Of a stretch of 37,922 nt of DNA, positions 1 through 7,070 are shown in pieces. How positions within the stretch are numbered: the stretch's first letter is position 1; every line of letters begins with the position of its first letter. The notes under the pieces were generated by a model. It was not told the DNA's origin and made no database searches. It worked only from the letters and a program-made list of their open reading frames with translations. Source of the DNA: Candidatus Dadabacteria bacterium (GTDB taxonomy: Bacteria; Desulfobacterota_D; UBA1144; Nemesobacterales; Mycalebacteriaceae). The DNA lies in contig JAPOUR010000017.1 of the NCBI GenBank assembly GCA_026708565.1, positions 1 through 37,922 on the forward strand. Direction: 5' to 3'. Both the position numbers and the translations under genes were made by a program.

Positions 1-333
1 TTTCACCGTTTTAAGGTGGTGCTCGGCGTGTTTGGCATGATATTTGCCCACACGGTTGAAATCTGGCTGTTCGGTCTGGCGTTTTACTTCATGCACCACA
101 GCGGCAGGTTCGGCTCTCTTGAGGGCAATTTTGACGGCAGTCTGCTGGACTGTGTGTATTTTTCCTTTACCACCTACACATCCGTCGGCTACGGCGACAT
201 AGAGCCTTTCGGGCCCCTCCGCTTCCTTTCCGGCGTGGAGGCGATAACGGGGCTGTCTCTGATAGCGTGGTCGGCGTCTTTTATGTTTCTGGAGATGACT
301 AAGTTCTGGGAGAACGAGGGGACGGGGAAATAA
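1..333 (+). CDS. Potassium channel pore protein (5' end outside window)
   Basis: The reading frame is open from the first base, so the gene begins upstream of the window; the GTG codons at 16 and 19 need not be the start. About 110 residues are visible. A hydrophobic segment (about residues 6-30 of the visible part) is followed by a pore loop carrying the K+ selectivity filter TSVGYGD and then a second hydrophobic helix, which is the two-helix ion-channel domain layout. The stop is TAA at 331-333. The protein should sit in the inner membrane and conduct K+. Base composition is GC-rich like the core genome, in contrast to the AT-rich channel gene that follows 15 nt later. The family is clear; gating and full length cannot be judged. 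Confidence 0.8.
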   Translation, partial: FHRFKVVLGVFGMIFAHTVEIWLFGLAFYFMHHSGRFGSLEGNFDGSLLDCVYFSFTTYTSVGYGDIEPFGPLRFLSGVEAITGLSLIAWSASFMFLEMTKFWENEGTGK

Positions 334-348
334 ATCAAAGAAAATTAA

Positions 349-1245
349 ATGCGCAATTTAATTGAACGACCACTGTACATACTCCTACTTTATATGGGAG
401 GAATTCTACTCTTCGCATTAATTTACTGGATTTTGCCACATGGTAGTTTCGGAAAAAACTTATCCCTAATAGAAAGCATATATTTAAGTGTAGTTACAAT
501 AACTACGCTTGGATATGGAGACATCACACCTACTAATGGGCTCGGAATGGCAATAACTATGTTTGAGTCGATTTTTGGGATTGTAATTATTGGTGCTTTC
601 ATCAATTCTGCATGGAAGTCTCATACAAACAAAATTGAGCAGGAACAGTCAAGAAAAATTCAAGAGACTCTCAAAGAGAAGAACAGAAACAATTTGCTGT
701 CTTATGTTTCTTACTCTAAATCACTTATAGATGATTACCAATTAGTCAATTTTGAAATAACCACCCCTATGAGTGAAAGAAGTGGTAAAGAACCTGTTTT
801 GAATTTCGAATTTCAATTGTCAGACATGAGGGACATATTCTACCCCTCGCTTAGTCGCAATAGAGGCTTTGGAGATAGCTTAATATCTGCATATTTCGAT
901 ACAGAGAAAGCGATCATAAGTGAGCTAAAATATATCCTGACAAATTTTGATTTTGAAGATTTTCCCAAACTTAAAGAGTTGATTATCCTTTTCTTGACCG
1001 CCTCTCATAAAACTGATGTAGAAAAGGCTTTAATATACTATGACAATCTTCCAAGCGACCATCAGATGAGAAAATTACTAGTAAGCATGATTAGAGAATC
1101 AAAGGAACAACGCACAATAGGCAATCAGCCAAACATAATAGATCCTGTAGTAGCATTGAATGAAGCAATACCAGTAAAGATGAGATTGATAAATGCCATA
1201 ATCTTGGAGTTTGAAAACATACAATCCAACAATACCAACATGTAA
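349..1245 (+). CDS. AT-rich two-TM potassium channel with cytoplasmic tail
   Basis: A 298-residue protein with two hydrophobic helices (about residues 7-27 and 65-88) flanking a pore loop with the filter TTLGYGD (about residues 50-56), i.e. an ion-channel domain. From about residue 95 the chain is soluble and charged, starting with a Glu/Lys/Gln-rich, probably coiled helix; I do not recognise this roughly 200-residue C-terminal region and see no clear RCK motif. The start ATG has only a weak AAAG-type ribosome site. By eye the gene is about 35-40% GC, far below its neighbours, which suggests recent transfer. It follows another channel gene in the same orientation, but their different composition argues against simple tandem duplication. 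Confidence 0.8.
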   Translation: MRNLIERPLYILLLYMGGILLFALIYWILPHGSFGKNLSLIESIYLSVVTITTLGYGDITPTNGLGMAITMFESIFGIVIIGAFINSAWKSHTNKIEQEQSRKIQETLKEKNRNNLLSYVSYSKSLIDDYQLVNFEITTPMSERSGKEPVLNFEFQLSDMRDIFYPSLSRNRGFGDSLISAYFDTEKAIISELKYILTNFDFEDFPKLKELIILFLTASHKTDVEKALIYYDNLPSDHQMRKLLVSMIRESKEQRTIGNQPNIIDPVVALNEAIPVKMRLINAIILEFENIQSNNTNM

Positions 1246-1436
1246 TTGACCCACAATTGCCATCAACTCAAAGTACAATCTTTTCCTTATCGGTGACTGA
1301 AACTTGCATATACCATTTGATTAGGATTTCTCATCAATTTTCTACTAGCAAGTACACTAATTTACCATTCTTCCCACTCCTCCTACATAAGCCACAAACA
1401 CCTACGACACTCCCGTCTTCCTTCTCCCCCTACCCA
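1246..1436. other. Intergenic stretch without a credible gene
   Basis: AT-rich at its start and pyrimidine-rich on the plus strand near its end. A plus-strand frame runs through it (1257-1613), but its product is a Pro/Thr/Ser/Leu-rich string without domains and overlaps the minus-strand genes, so I do not call it. The only recognisable content is the diverged serS 3'-end copy at 1363-1425. Confidence 0.6.
1363..1425 (-). repeat. Diverged, frameshifted copy of the serS 3' end
   Basis: Read on the minus strand, this segment matches the last codons of serS. A 15-base exact match (1407-1421 versus 4361-4375) encodes the EDGSV region; a gap of roughly 7 bases follows, then about two-thirds identity over 40 bases encoding VFVAYVGGV-like residues against ALVPYMGGV in serS. 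Both copies lie in the same orientation, making an imperfect direct repeat flanking the ATPase/PIN/ligase block. The copy is frameshifted and has no start, so it is non-functional. Chance similarity is possible, but the position immediately after the block's last gene favours a displaced target-site copy. Confidence 0.5.
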
Positions 1437-1607
1437 CTACACACCCTCCGGCTCAAACTCCCTCAACCTATCAAAAGTCCTCTTGAGACTCTCCGAAGAC
1501 CGCGCCGCAACCCGCGCGTCCCAATGCTTAAGCACAAACTCATTGAGTTTGCCATTGTAGTTTGGCCCCACCCTGCTCGTGGAGTCTCTTCGGGGCAAAA
1601 CTTTCAT
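1437..1607 (-). CDS. Small basic protein coupled to RNA ligase gene
   Basis: A 56-residue frame that starts at the ATG overlapping the stop of the RNA ligase gene as ATGA (1604-1607), the same junction used throughout this operon, and ends with TAG at 1437-1439. The product begins MKVLPRRDSTSRVGPNY and has a charged helical second half (DARVAARSSESLKRTF), ending FEPEGV. No transmembrane segment or known domain is visible. The identical overlap style and protein-like composition are the reasons for calling it. It could be an accessory or regulatory subunit of the ATPase/PIN/ligase system, or a C-terminal remnant of a longer gene. Function unknown. Confidence 0.6.
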   Translation of the reverse strand: MKVLPRRDSTSRVGPNYNGKLNEFVLKHWDARVAARSSESLKRTFDRLREFEPEGV

Positions 1608-2296
1608 CCGTAAGCATCAATGCTCAAGTGATTTGATTTTATGGCGGAACGGGACCAGTGTTCTTCAATGGACTGTATAAACTCGGAGCGCACAAGTTTG
1701 GCGCGTTGTCCAAGCCATTTTTCATCTTGATCAAACCTCAGATAGAGACCTTCTGCAGGCTGGTCGGCAAGTTTTGACTGCGAAAGAAGTTGCCGGAGTT
1801 CCAGGTATGTGAAATACCCTTGCGCAATAAACGGAACTTTAGCAATGTGCATTTTCTTGAGCATGTTGTCGCGCCGACCCGATGAAAGAAAACGGGCAAC
1901 TTCTTTGTCATAGATATCAAAACCGAGAAACCAGTCCGGCAGACGCTCATAGAAAACCGAATGCCGGGCAAAACACCATTCTCCAAAAAGAATGTAACGG
2001 TCGGAAAGATTGTCAAACAGCAAACCAATCCGGGGCGACAACCAACTCTCAAGTTTTTTCCATTGACCTGCTCCGGGCAACTGCAAGTATGAGCCTCTGT
2101 TTTGTGCTCGCACATTGCCTTCCAAATCAAACGAAATCCCAAGATTCGCCCCGTCCACCTTCTCTTCAACAACAAGGTTGTGTTGCAGAAATTCATCGCG
2201 TCCGGAAGCCGACAACACCTTATCATCCCTTATATCCGCGCCGGGCAACACCGCCAGATGAGGCGTAGAGGGGAATTTGAAAAAATCTTCTTTCAT
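1604..2296 (-). CDS. ATP-dependent RNA ligase (Rnl2-like nucleotidyltransferase)
   Basis: A 230-residue protein with the ordered motifs of the covalent nucleotidyltransferase ligase superfamily: motif I KVDGAN with the nucleotidyl-accepting Lys46, motif III FGEW (about 104-107), motif IIIa FLGFDIYD (123-130), motif IV AEGLYLR with Glu182, and motif V RAKLVR with Lys200. The set and the short length fit an RNA ligase of the T4 Rnl2 type rather than a DNA ligase, as no OB-fold, zinc finger or BRCT domain follows. Expected chemistry is ATP-dependent sealing of 3'-OH/5'-phosphate RNA nicks. The start ATG overlaps the stop of the upstream PIN gene by 4 nt, and its own stop overlaps the next small gene, so translation is probably coupled. 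The substrate is unknown; joining broken tRNA or another nicked RNA is inference. Confidence 0.88.
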   Translation of the reverse strand: MKEDFFKFPSTPHLAVLPGADIRDDKVLSASGRDEFLQHNLVVEEKVDGANLGISFDLEGNVRAQNRGSYLQLPGAGQWKKLESWLSPRIGLLFDNLSDRYILFGEWCFARHSVFYERLPDWFLGFDIYDKEVARFLSSGRRDNMLKKMHIAKVPFIAQGYFTYLELRQLLSQSKLADQPAEGLYLRFDQDEKWLGQRAKLVRSEFIQSIEEHWSRSAIKSNHLSIDAYG

Positions 2297-2829
2297 CGGC
2301 CCATCTTCTTCTTGTATGTGGCTTCGGCATACTCAGGGCAGACAAAATGAACATGAATGCCTTCTTCCTCCAAAGCATCTCTCCAACCCCACCACTTGCT
2401 ATCTGTCGCTTGCAGTATTGACGGCTTCTTCCGACTCGAATGGGCGTTTGCCACAGCAACAAACTTTCGGTCTGACGGGTCAAAATTAGTCAAGTCTTTA
2501 TGGTTCGGGAATTCATCGTAAGAGTCGCCGTTTTTTGTGATTTCTACCCTATGGGAGTCGGGCAACTTCCAACGCTGGGTGTGAACCCATTTCATGAACT
2601 TGTCGCCGACATTCGGTGCTCCGCTCATATTGAGTTGCCGTCGGTATTCATCAAATATCTCATTACCGCTATCTATTACCAATGCGCGATTTCTAATAAC
2701 ATGTTCAATTGCTTCAATACATTTTCCCACACACTCAGGGGACACATCAGATCCAGAGTCTGGCTGAATGGCAAGATTGGCTGTCTTTGGAACATTTGTA
2801 TCTACCACACATTTATCAGGCAAGATCAT
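2293..2829 (-). CDS. PIN-like nuclease domain protein
   Basis: A 178-residue protein with the acidic residue pattern of PIN-fold nucleases: CVVDTNV near the N-terminus (Asp10), an acidic helix IFDEYRRQL (Glu57, Asp60, Glu61), the centre FDPSDRKFVAVANAH (Asp117, Asp120), and a final strand QATDSKWW (Asp143). These are positioned as expected for a metal-binding active site on RNA or DNA. No membrane segment is seen. It lies in an operon between an ATPase gene (4-nt overlap at 2826-2829) and an RNA ligase gene (4-nt overlap at 2293-2296). Most PIN proteins are ribonucleases, so an RNA cutter paired with an RNA sealer is the natural reading, but neither activity nor target can be read from sequence. 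The assignment rests on motif pattern, not close homology. Confidence 0.72.
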   Translation of the reverse strand: MILPDKCVVDTNVPKTANLAIQPDSGSDVSPECVGKCIEAIEHVIRNRALVIDSGNEIFDEYRRQLNMSGAPNVGDKFMKWVHTQRWKLPDSHRVEITKNGDSYDEFPNHKDLTNFDPSDRKFVAVANAHSSRKKPSILQATDSKWWGWRDALEEEGIHVHFVCPEYAEATYKKKMGR

Positions 2830-4244
2830 TCAGACTCCTCCGCTTTACCCTCATTTTCTCGCGTCCGTTTCCCCATAGCAGCCTTGGATTGCTCAATAAT
2901 GTCCTCCATTTCATCACCGAAGAAGTTCTCTGGCCAGTTTTTTATGTTACCGAACAAATTAATTTCCAGAGGGTCCAGTGTTGCCGGAGTTCTAGTTATA
3001 TTGGCAAAATAGGCTGACACTTTCTCTTTCGGAATTCTATCTTCAGCAATCCGCCTTTGTAGCCGCCTCAGAAAGTGCTCCGAATGAGTCTCAATGATCA
3101 ATTGAATGTTCCTGTCTGCTCCGTTTTCTCTAGAATTAATGGCATCTATCATCACATCAGCCAACGCAGACTGAGCACTTGGATGCAAATGAATCTCCGG
3201 TTGCTCCATGATGATTATAGACCTCGGCGGAGCATAGAAGCATTGCACCAAAACTGGCAACACTTGCGATATACCGAAGCCGACATCGGGAAGATCTACC
3301 CAGTCCCTTGACCCTTTGGTGCAAACCTTGACCTCATAGTCTTGTCGCTGCTTGGTTATGGGTTTGACCTTGAATTCTTCTATTAGTCCCATTTCCTTGA
3401 GTTTAATGGCTATAGATTCTTGAAAGGGTTTCTTGCGTCGTCGGTGAGCAAAACTAATTTTGCGGTTTTCTGCGGCAAGAATAGCCGCAACCGTGTTCTC
3501 ACCTTCGTAGCCTACACTGTCAGGTTCTATTCCTGTCCATGAATACAAGCGTTCAGCTTTTGTGCGAAGTGGCCCGAGATAGTACAGATTTCTGAATAAC
3601 TTTTCATGCTCCAGATTCAGAGTCTGAACAAAATCCGCATTCTGATGGTAAGCAACCACCTCATCAGGAAACCCATAAAACCGGACCGGCGCACCGAGAG
3701 GCCACACGCGCCCTTGTCTACGTGTGAGTTCGTATCCTTCAACTGGGTATTCAACTTCATAATCAGAACTGGTGTCTGACTTGCGCTTCATTACTATGGA
3801 TAATTTGACTTTATCTTCGTGCAATATCTTGTAACAGAGGCTATGAAGTACTGGTGTGTTTTTATCTTTAACGCTCAATCCCGTCTCAGCACTAAAAGAT
3901 AGAATATTGCCAGAAACTTTCTCTTGATCTTGGTGCAAGCGGTCTTCTATCTCCAGCAACTCCGGCATTACCCACTGATAATCAAATGCAATCTTATTTG
4001 CAGAATTACGGTGAAAGACCATCTCCTGATAAGATCCAAGGTGGACAGCAGAATTCTTACCGCCGGGATAAAAAACCGCTTTTCTGTCTGGAGACTCAAC
4101 GGTCTGCTTCAACATCATAAGAAACTGACCGATGCTGGATTTTCCCGAACTGTTGGCCCCAAACAGTAAAGTTATGGGGGCCATCTTGATAACTCCGGTA
4201 TCCTCCCATCCCTTGAAGTTTTTTATTCGCAATTCCTTGAGCAT
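2826..4244 (-). CDS. SMC/OLD-like AAA ATPase (DUF3696 type)
   Basis: A 472-residue ABC/SMC-like ATPase. The N-terminal strand and loop KELRIKNFKGW lead into Walker A GANSSGKSS (residues 29-37). The middle contains a YLGPLRTKAERLY segment typical of DUF3696-type ATPases. The signature-like region GFGISQVLPVL precedes Walker B IIIMEQPEIHLHP (about 343-355), and the switch histidine lies in ETHSEH (about 385-390). The C-terminus is charged. No TOPRIM or nuclease domain is fused, so an effector would be separate, matching the PIN gene that overlaps it by 4 nt. Such ATPases often serve as sensors or activators in phage-defence modules (Septu, PARIS and OLD/Gabija types are known precedents). A promoter-like site lies between this gene and serS, so the operon need not depend on serS transcription. 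Confidence 0.85.
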   Translation of the reverse strand: MLKELRIKNFKGWEDTGVIKMAPITLLFGANSSGKSSIGQFLMMLKQTVESPDRKAVFYPGGKNSAVHLGSYQEMVFHRNSANKIAFDYQWVMPELLEIEDRLHQDQEKVSGNILSFSAETGLSVKDKNTPVLHSLCYKILHEDKVKLSIVMKRKSDTSSDYEVEYPVEGYELTRRQGRVWPLGAPVRFYGFPDEVVAYHQNADFVQTLNLEHEKLFRNLYYLGPLRTKAERLYSWTGIEPDSVGYEGENTVAAILAAENRKISFAHRRRKKPFQESIAIKLKEMGLIEEFKVKPITKQRQDYEVKVCTKGSRDWVDLPDVGFGISQVLPVLVQCFYAPPRSIIIMEQPEIHLHPSAQSALADVMIDAINSRENGADRNIQLIIETHSEHFLRRLQRRIAEDRIPKEKVSAYFANITRTPATLDPLEINLFGNIKNWPENFFGDEMEDIIEQSKAAMGKRTRENEGKAEESE

Positions 4245-4277
4245 ACTATGCGTCGCCTCTTGTCATTTTACCGCTTA

Positions 4278-4286
4278 ATCATACCA
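4278..4286 (-). promoter_or_regulatory. Extended -10 promoter for the ATPase operon
   Basis: On the minus strand the sequence TGG-TATGAT matches an extended -10 element (TGn plus TATNAT). No good -35 is evident, which extended -10 promoters tolerate. It lies about 35 nt before the ATPase ATG, and an AGAGG ribosome-site-like stretch sits between them. Confidence 0.4.
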
Positions 4287-4296
4287 CACCGGCGAC

Positions 4297-5577
4297 TTAG
4301 GGCATCCTCTCAATCCTCTCCACCCCTCCCATGTAAGGCACAAGCGCCCCCGGCACTTCAACACTCCCGTCTTCCCTCTGAAAGTTCTCAAGTATCGCCA
4401 CAACCGTTCTTCCAATCGCAAGCCCCGAACCGTTGAGGGTGTGAGCAAAAGCCGTCTTTTTGCCGTCCTTGAACCTTATCTGCGCCCTTCTCGCCTGAAA
4501 ATCCTCAAAGTTGCTGCACGAGGAAATTTCCCTGTATGCCCCCTCGCCGGGAAGCCAGACCTCAATGTCAAAGGTCTTTGCCGCGGAAAAACCCATGTCG
4601 CCCGCGCAAAGGGTTACCACACGGTGGTGAATGCCCAGCCGCTCAAGTATGCCGCATGCGTCTTTGAGCAGGGAATCAAGCTCCGCATAAGACTCTTCGG
4701 GACGCGCAAACTTGACCAACTCCACCTTGTTGAACTGATGCTGCCTTATGATGCCCTTTGTGTCTTTGCCGTAAGACCCCGCCTCTTTGCGGAAACAAGG
4801 CGTGTATGCCGCATATTTGAGCGGCAGGCTTGCCGCGGGGATTACCTCGTCCCGGTGAATGTTTGTAACCGGCACCTCGGCGGTCGGAATCAGGTAGTAA
4901 TCGGTGTCTTTCAGTTTGAACAGGTCTTCCTCAAACTTCGGCAGGTTGCCCGTTCCCGTCAAACTGGCGGTGTTTGCCGCAAACGGCGGCAGGGTCTCGG
5001 TGTATCCGTTCTCGCGGGTGTGAACGTCAAGCATGAAGTTTGCAAGCGCGCGCTCAAGAAGCGCGCCCGCGCCCAGGTACAGCGAAAACCGCGAGCCCGT
5101 TATCTTTGCCGCCCGCTCAAGGTCAAGAACGCCGAGAGCCGCGCCGATTTCATCATGACGAAGCGGGGCAAAACCGAATTCGGGCTTCTCCCCCCACCGC
5201 GAAACTTCAACGTTTTCACTCTCCCCCGCCCCCGGCGGAACACTGCCGTGCGGAAGGTTGGGTATGCCGAGCATCTCGCCCCTTATGCGGCTTTCCGTGT
5301 CCGCCCTTTCGGCGTTGAGGGTTTTGACCTTTTCGGAAACCTCTTTCATACGGGCGGAAAGCGAGGCAAAACCGCCCTCGTCTCCCCGCCGCTTCATCTC
5401 CGCCGCCTCGCGGGAGCCCTCGTTGCGCTGCCGCTCCAGCGACTCCGCCTGCGCTATCAGTTCGCGCCGCCGCTCAAAAAGTCTCACCAGCGGGGCGAAA
5501 TCAAACGAAAATCCCCGCCCGGACAGGCGCGTCTTTACTTCATCAAGATTGTTTTCAACAAATTTCCAGTCAAGCAT
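4297..5577 (-). CDS. serS: Seryl-tRNA synthetase
   Basis: Charges tRNA-Ser with serine in the cytoplasm. The start chosen is the ATG at 5577, giving [14 protein letters not shown], the normal SerRS N-terminus; the upstream in-frame extension crosses the promoter. The product is 426 residues, the usual bacterial length. An N-terminal two-helix coiled-coil arm (about 25-105) is followed by the class II core: motif 2 region [21 protein letters not shown] and motif 3 region [19 protein letters not shown]. The C-terminus [17 protein letters not shown] is typical. A -10 box lies 8 nt before the ATG, so the mRNA may be leaderless. The 3' end is repeated imperfectly at 1363-1425. Confidence 0.97.
   Translation of the reverse strand: MLDWKFVENNLDEVKTRLSGRGFSFDFAPLVRLFERRRELIAQAESLERQRNEGSREAAEMKRRGDEGGFASLSARMKEVSEKVKTLNAERADTESRIRGEMLGIPNLPHGSVPPGAGESENVEVSRWGEKPEFGFAPLRHDEIGAALGVLDLERAAKITGSRFSLYLGAGALLERALANFMLDVHTRENGYTETLPPFAANTASLTGTGNLPKFEEDLFKLKDTDYYLIPTAEVPVTNIHRDEVIPAASLPLKYAAYTPCFRKEAGSYGKDTKGIIRQHQFNKVELVKFARPEESYAELDSLLKDACGILERLGIHHRVVTLCAGDMGFSAAKTFDIEVWLPGEGAYREISSCSNFEDFQARRAQIRFKDGKKTAFAHTLNGSGLAIGRTVVAILENFQREDGSVEVPGALVPYMGGVERIERMP
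4310..4379 (-). repeat. serS 3'-end partner of direct repeat
   Basis: This is the intact coding copy, within the last codons of serS, of the diverged segment at 1363-1425. The exact 15-base core is 4361-4375. If the block between the copies inserted by site-specific recombination, this would be the reconstituted gene end and the other copy the displaced original. No integrase gene is visible in the block. Confidence 0.45.
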
Positions 5578-5585
5578 GGGCGTAT

Positions 5586-5591
5586 AGTATA
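5586..5591 (-). promoter_or_regulatory. serS -10 box directly before start codon
   Basis: TATACT on the minus strand, with 8 nt between its end and the serS ATG at 5577. Transcription would start 1-2 nt before the ATG. No clear -35 and no ribosome-binding site are visible, consistent with a leaderless message. Confidence 0.45.
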
Positions 5592-5630
5592 AAGCAAAAA
5601 CACAGCCGTTATAAATGCTCCCCGCGCGCT

Positions 5631-5658
5631 TTGACAACAAAAAGGCGCGCGGTTAGTT
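5631..5658 (+). promoter_or_regulatory. Possible promoter for the MBL hydrolase-bamD-mtnA operon
   Basis: A consensus TTGACA at 5631-5636 with a weak -10 candidate TTAGTT at 5653-5658 (spacer 16). It precedes the TTG start at 5698 by about 40 nt and leaves room for the GGGAGA ribosome site at about 5685-5690. The weak -10 keeps this tentative. Confidence 0.35.
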
Positions 5659-5697
5659 TGTTTCGCGCACAAATTCCGGCGCAGGGAGAAAACTGTT

Positions 5698-6417
5698 TTG
5701 AGCAAACTGAAAGACGGAACCGCAATAACCTACTACGGGCATTCAACTTTTCTTATAAAAACGCCCGGAGACAGGAGCATCCTCATAGACCCGTGGGTGA
5801 AGGGCAACCCCGCATGCCCCGAAAACCTCCACAAAATTGACAAGGTTGACATCATCGCCATAACACACGGGCACTTTGACCACATCTCGGACGCGGTGGA
5901 GATTGCAAAGGAGCACAAGCCGCAAGTGGTCGCAAACTGGGAGGTGTGCGACTGGCTGGGCAAAAAAGGGGTTGAAAACTGCCTGCCGATGAACAAGGGC
6001 GGCGGGCAGACGGTTGAAGGGGTGCGGTTTGTTATGACACACGCCCAGCACTCAAGCGGCATAACGGAAGAGGACGGCTCAACCGTTTACGGCGGCGAAC
6101 CGGGCGGCTTTGTGATTGAACTTGAAAACGGCTACCGGATGTATCACGCGGGAGACACCAACATATTCGGCGACATGAAACTGATAAGGGAGATATACGC
6201 CCCGCGCCTCGCGTTCCTGCCCATCGGCGACCTGTTCACAATGTCGCCCCTTGAGGCATCCTACGCATGCCGGTTTGTTGAGCCGGAGATAGTGATTCCC
6301 ATGCACTACGGCACATTCCCCGCCCTTACGGGAACGCCGGAGGAACTGAAAAAACTCACCGCGGATATCAAAGGGCTTGAAGTGGCGGCGCTCAAACCCG
6401 GAGAGACGCTGGTTTGA
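5698..6417 (+). CDS. Metallo-beta-lactamase fold hydrolase, UPF0173 type
   Basis: A 239-residue cytoplasmic metal-dependent hydrolase. The signature metal-binding motif HGHFDH (about residues 56-61) follows strand VDIIAIT. Further ligands are expected in THAQHSSG (about 115-122), the HAGDTN stretch (about 150-155) and PMHYGTFP (about 200-207), the pattern of the UPF0173/YtkL group. The start is TTG preceded by GGGAGA at suitable spacing; no better upstream start exists. Its stop overlaps the TTG start of the BamD-like gene (TTGA), making it first in a three-gene operon. The physiological substrate of this group is not established; no link to the downstream genes is obvious. Confidence 0.85.
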   Translation: MSKLKDGTAITYYGHSTFLIKTPGDRSILIDPWVKGNPACPENLHKIDKVDIIAITHGHFDHISDAVEIAKEHKPQVVANWEVCDWLGKKGVENCLPMNKGGGQTVEGVRFVMTHAQHSSGITEEDGSTVYGGEPGGFVIELENGYRMYHAGDTNIFGDMKLIREIYAPRLAFLPIGDLFTMSPLEASYACRFVEPEIVIPMHYGTFPALTGTPEELKKLTADIKGLEVAALKPGETLV

Positions 6418-7070
6418 GCCGCAAACTGGCAGTTCTTGCCGCAGTTGCCGGGCTCGCCCTCTCCTCCTGCGGGGAAAAGGTTGACTACTCCGGCATGTCC
6501 GCGAAGACAATGTTTGAGAAGGCGGAGAGCATGGCCGCCGGAAGCAGGGATTTCTCCAAAAAAAACGCGATTGAAATGCTGAAGGAACTCCAGTTGAGAC
6601 ACCCGTTCAGCCCCTACGCGCCAACCGCCTCCCTGAAGACGGCGGACATCAACTTCAGCCGGGGAAGATTCAGGGGCGCGTCAGAGCAATACTCAAAGTT
6701 TCTGGCGGACAACCCGAACCACGACAGGCGCGAATACGCGCTGTGGCGGCTTTCCAAAAGTTTCTACAACCTCAAAAATTCACCCGACAGAGACCAGGAC
6801 CCGTGCAGGAAAACAATTTACTGGTCTCAGGCGCTTCTCTCATACCACCCGGAAACGCAATATGCGGAAGAGGCTGCGGAGCAGATAAGGGGCTGCGCCG
6901 CCGTGCTTGCGCAAAGCGAGTTGAGGATAGGGGAGTTTTACCTCAAGCGCGGGCACACCGAGGCGGCAAGGCGGCGGTTTTCCCACCTTGCGGAGAACTT
7001 TCCAGGAACGGAAGAGGCAAAACAGGCCGCCGAAATGCTGAGCGACCTTCCGCCCCCGCCCGAACAGTAA
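6414..7070 (+). CDS. bamD: BamD-like outer-membrane assembly lipoprotein
   Basis: A 218-residue lipoprotein. The N-terminal signal peptide ends in the lipobox LSSC, so Cys19 should be lipidated and the protein anchored in a membrane facing the periplasm. The rest is helical with TPR-type repeats: a first repeat around AIEMLKELQLRHPFSPYAP, a second around RFRGASEQYSKFLADNP, and a last near SELRIGEFYLKRGHTEAARRRF. This matches BamD/YfiO, which acts with BamA in inserting beta-barrel proteins. The TTG start overlaps the preceding stop, and mtnA begins immediately after the stop. The protein is slightly shorter than the E. coli one. A related TPR lipoprotein cannot be excluded, but BamD is the best reading. 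Confidence 0.82.
   Translation: MSRKLAVLAAVAGLALSSCGEKVDYSGMSAKTMFEKAESMAAGSRDFSKKNAIEMLKELQLRHPFSPYAPTASLKTADINFSRGRFRGASEQYSKFLADNPNHDRREYALWRLSKSFYNLKNSPDRDQDPCRKTIYWSQALLSYHPETQYAEEAAEQIRGCAAVLAQSELRIGEFYLKRGHTEAARRRFSHLAENFPGTEEAKQAAEMLSDLPPPPEQ

Noticed and set aside
1257-1613. Plus-strand open frame of 118 residues in the AT-rich gap
   Set aside because: Low-complexity Ser/Pro/Thr-rich product with no domain or ribosome site; it overlaps the minus-strand small gene and the serS-end copy.
4441-5592. Long plus-strand frame opposite serS
   Set aside because: Antisense shadow of a high-GC gene; Arg/Lys-rich without domains.
6743-7070. Upstream extension of mtnA
   Set aside because: Overlaps bamD out of frame; family N-terminus begins at the ATG at 7071.
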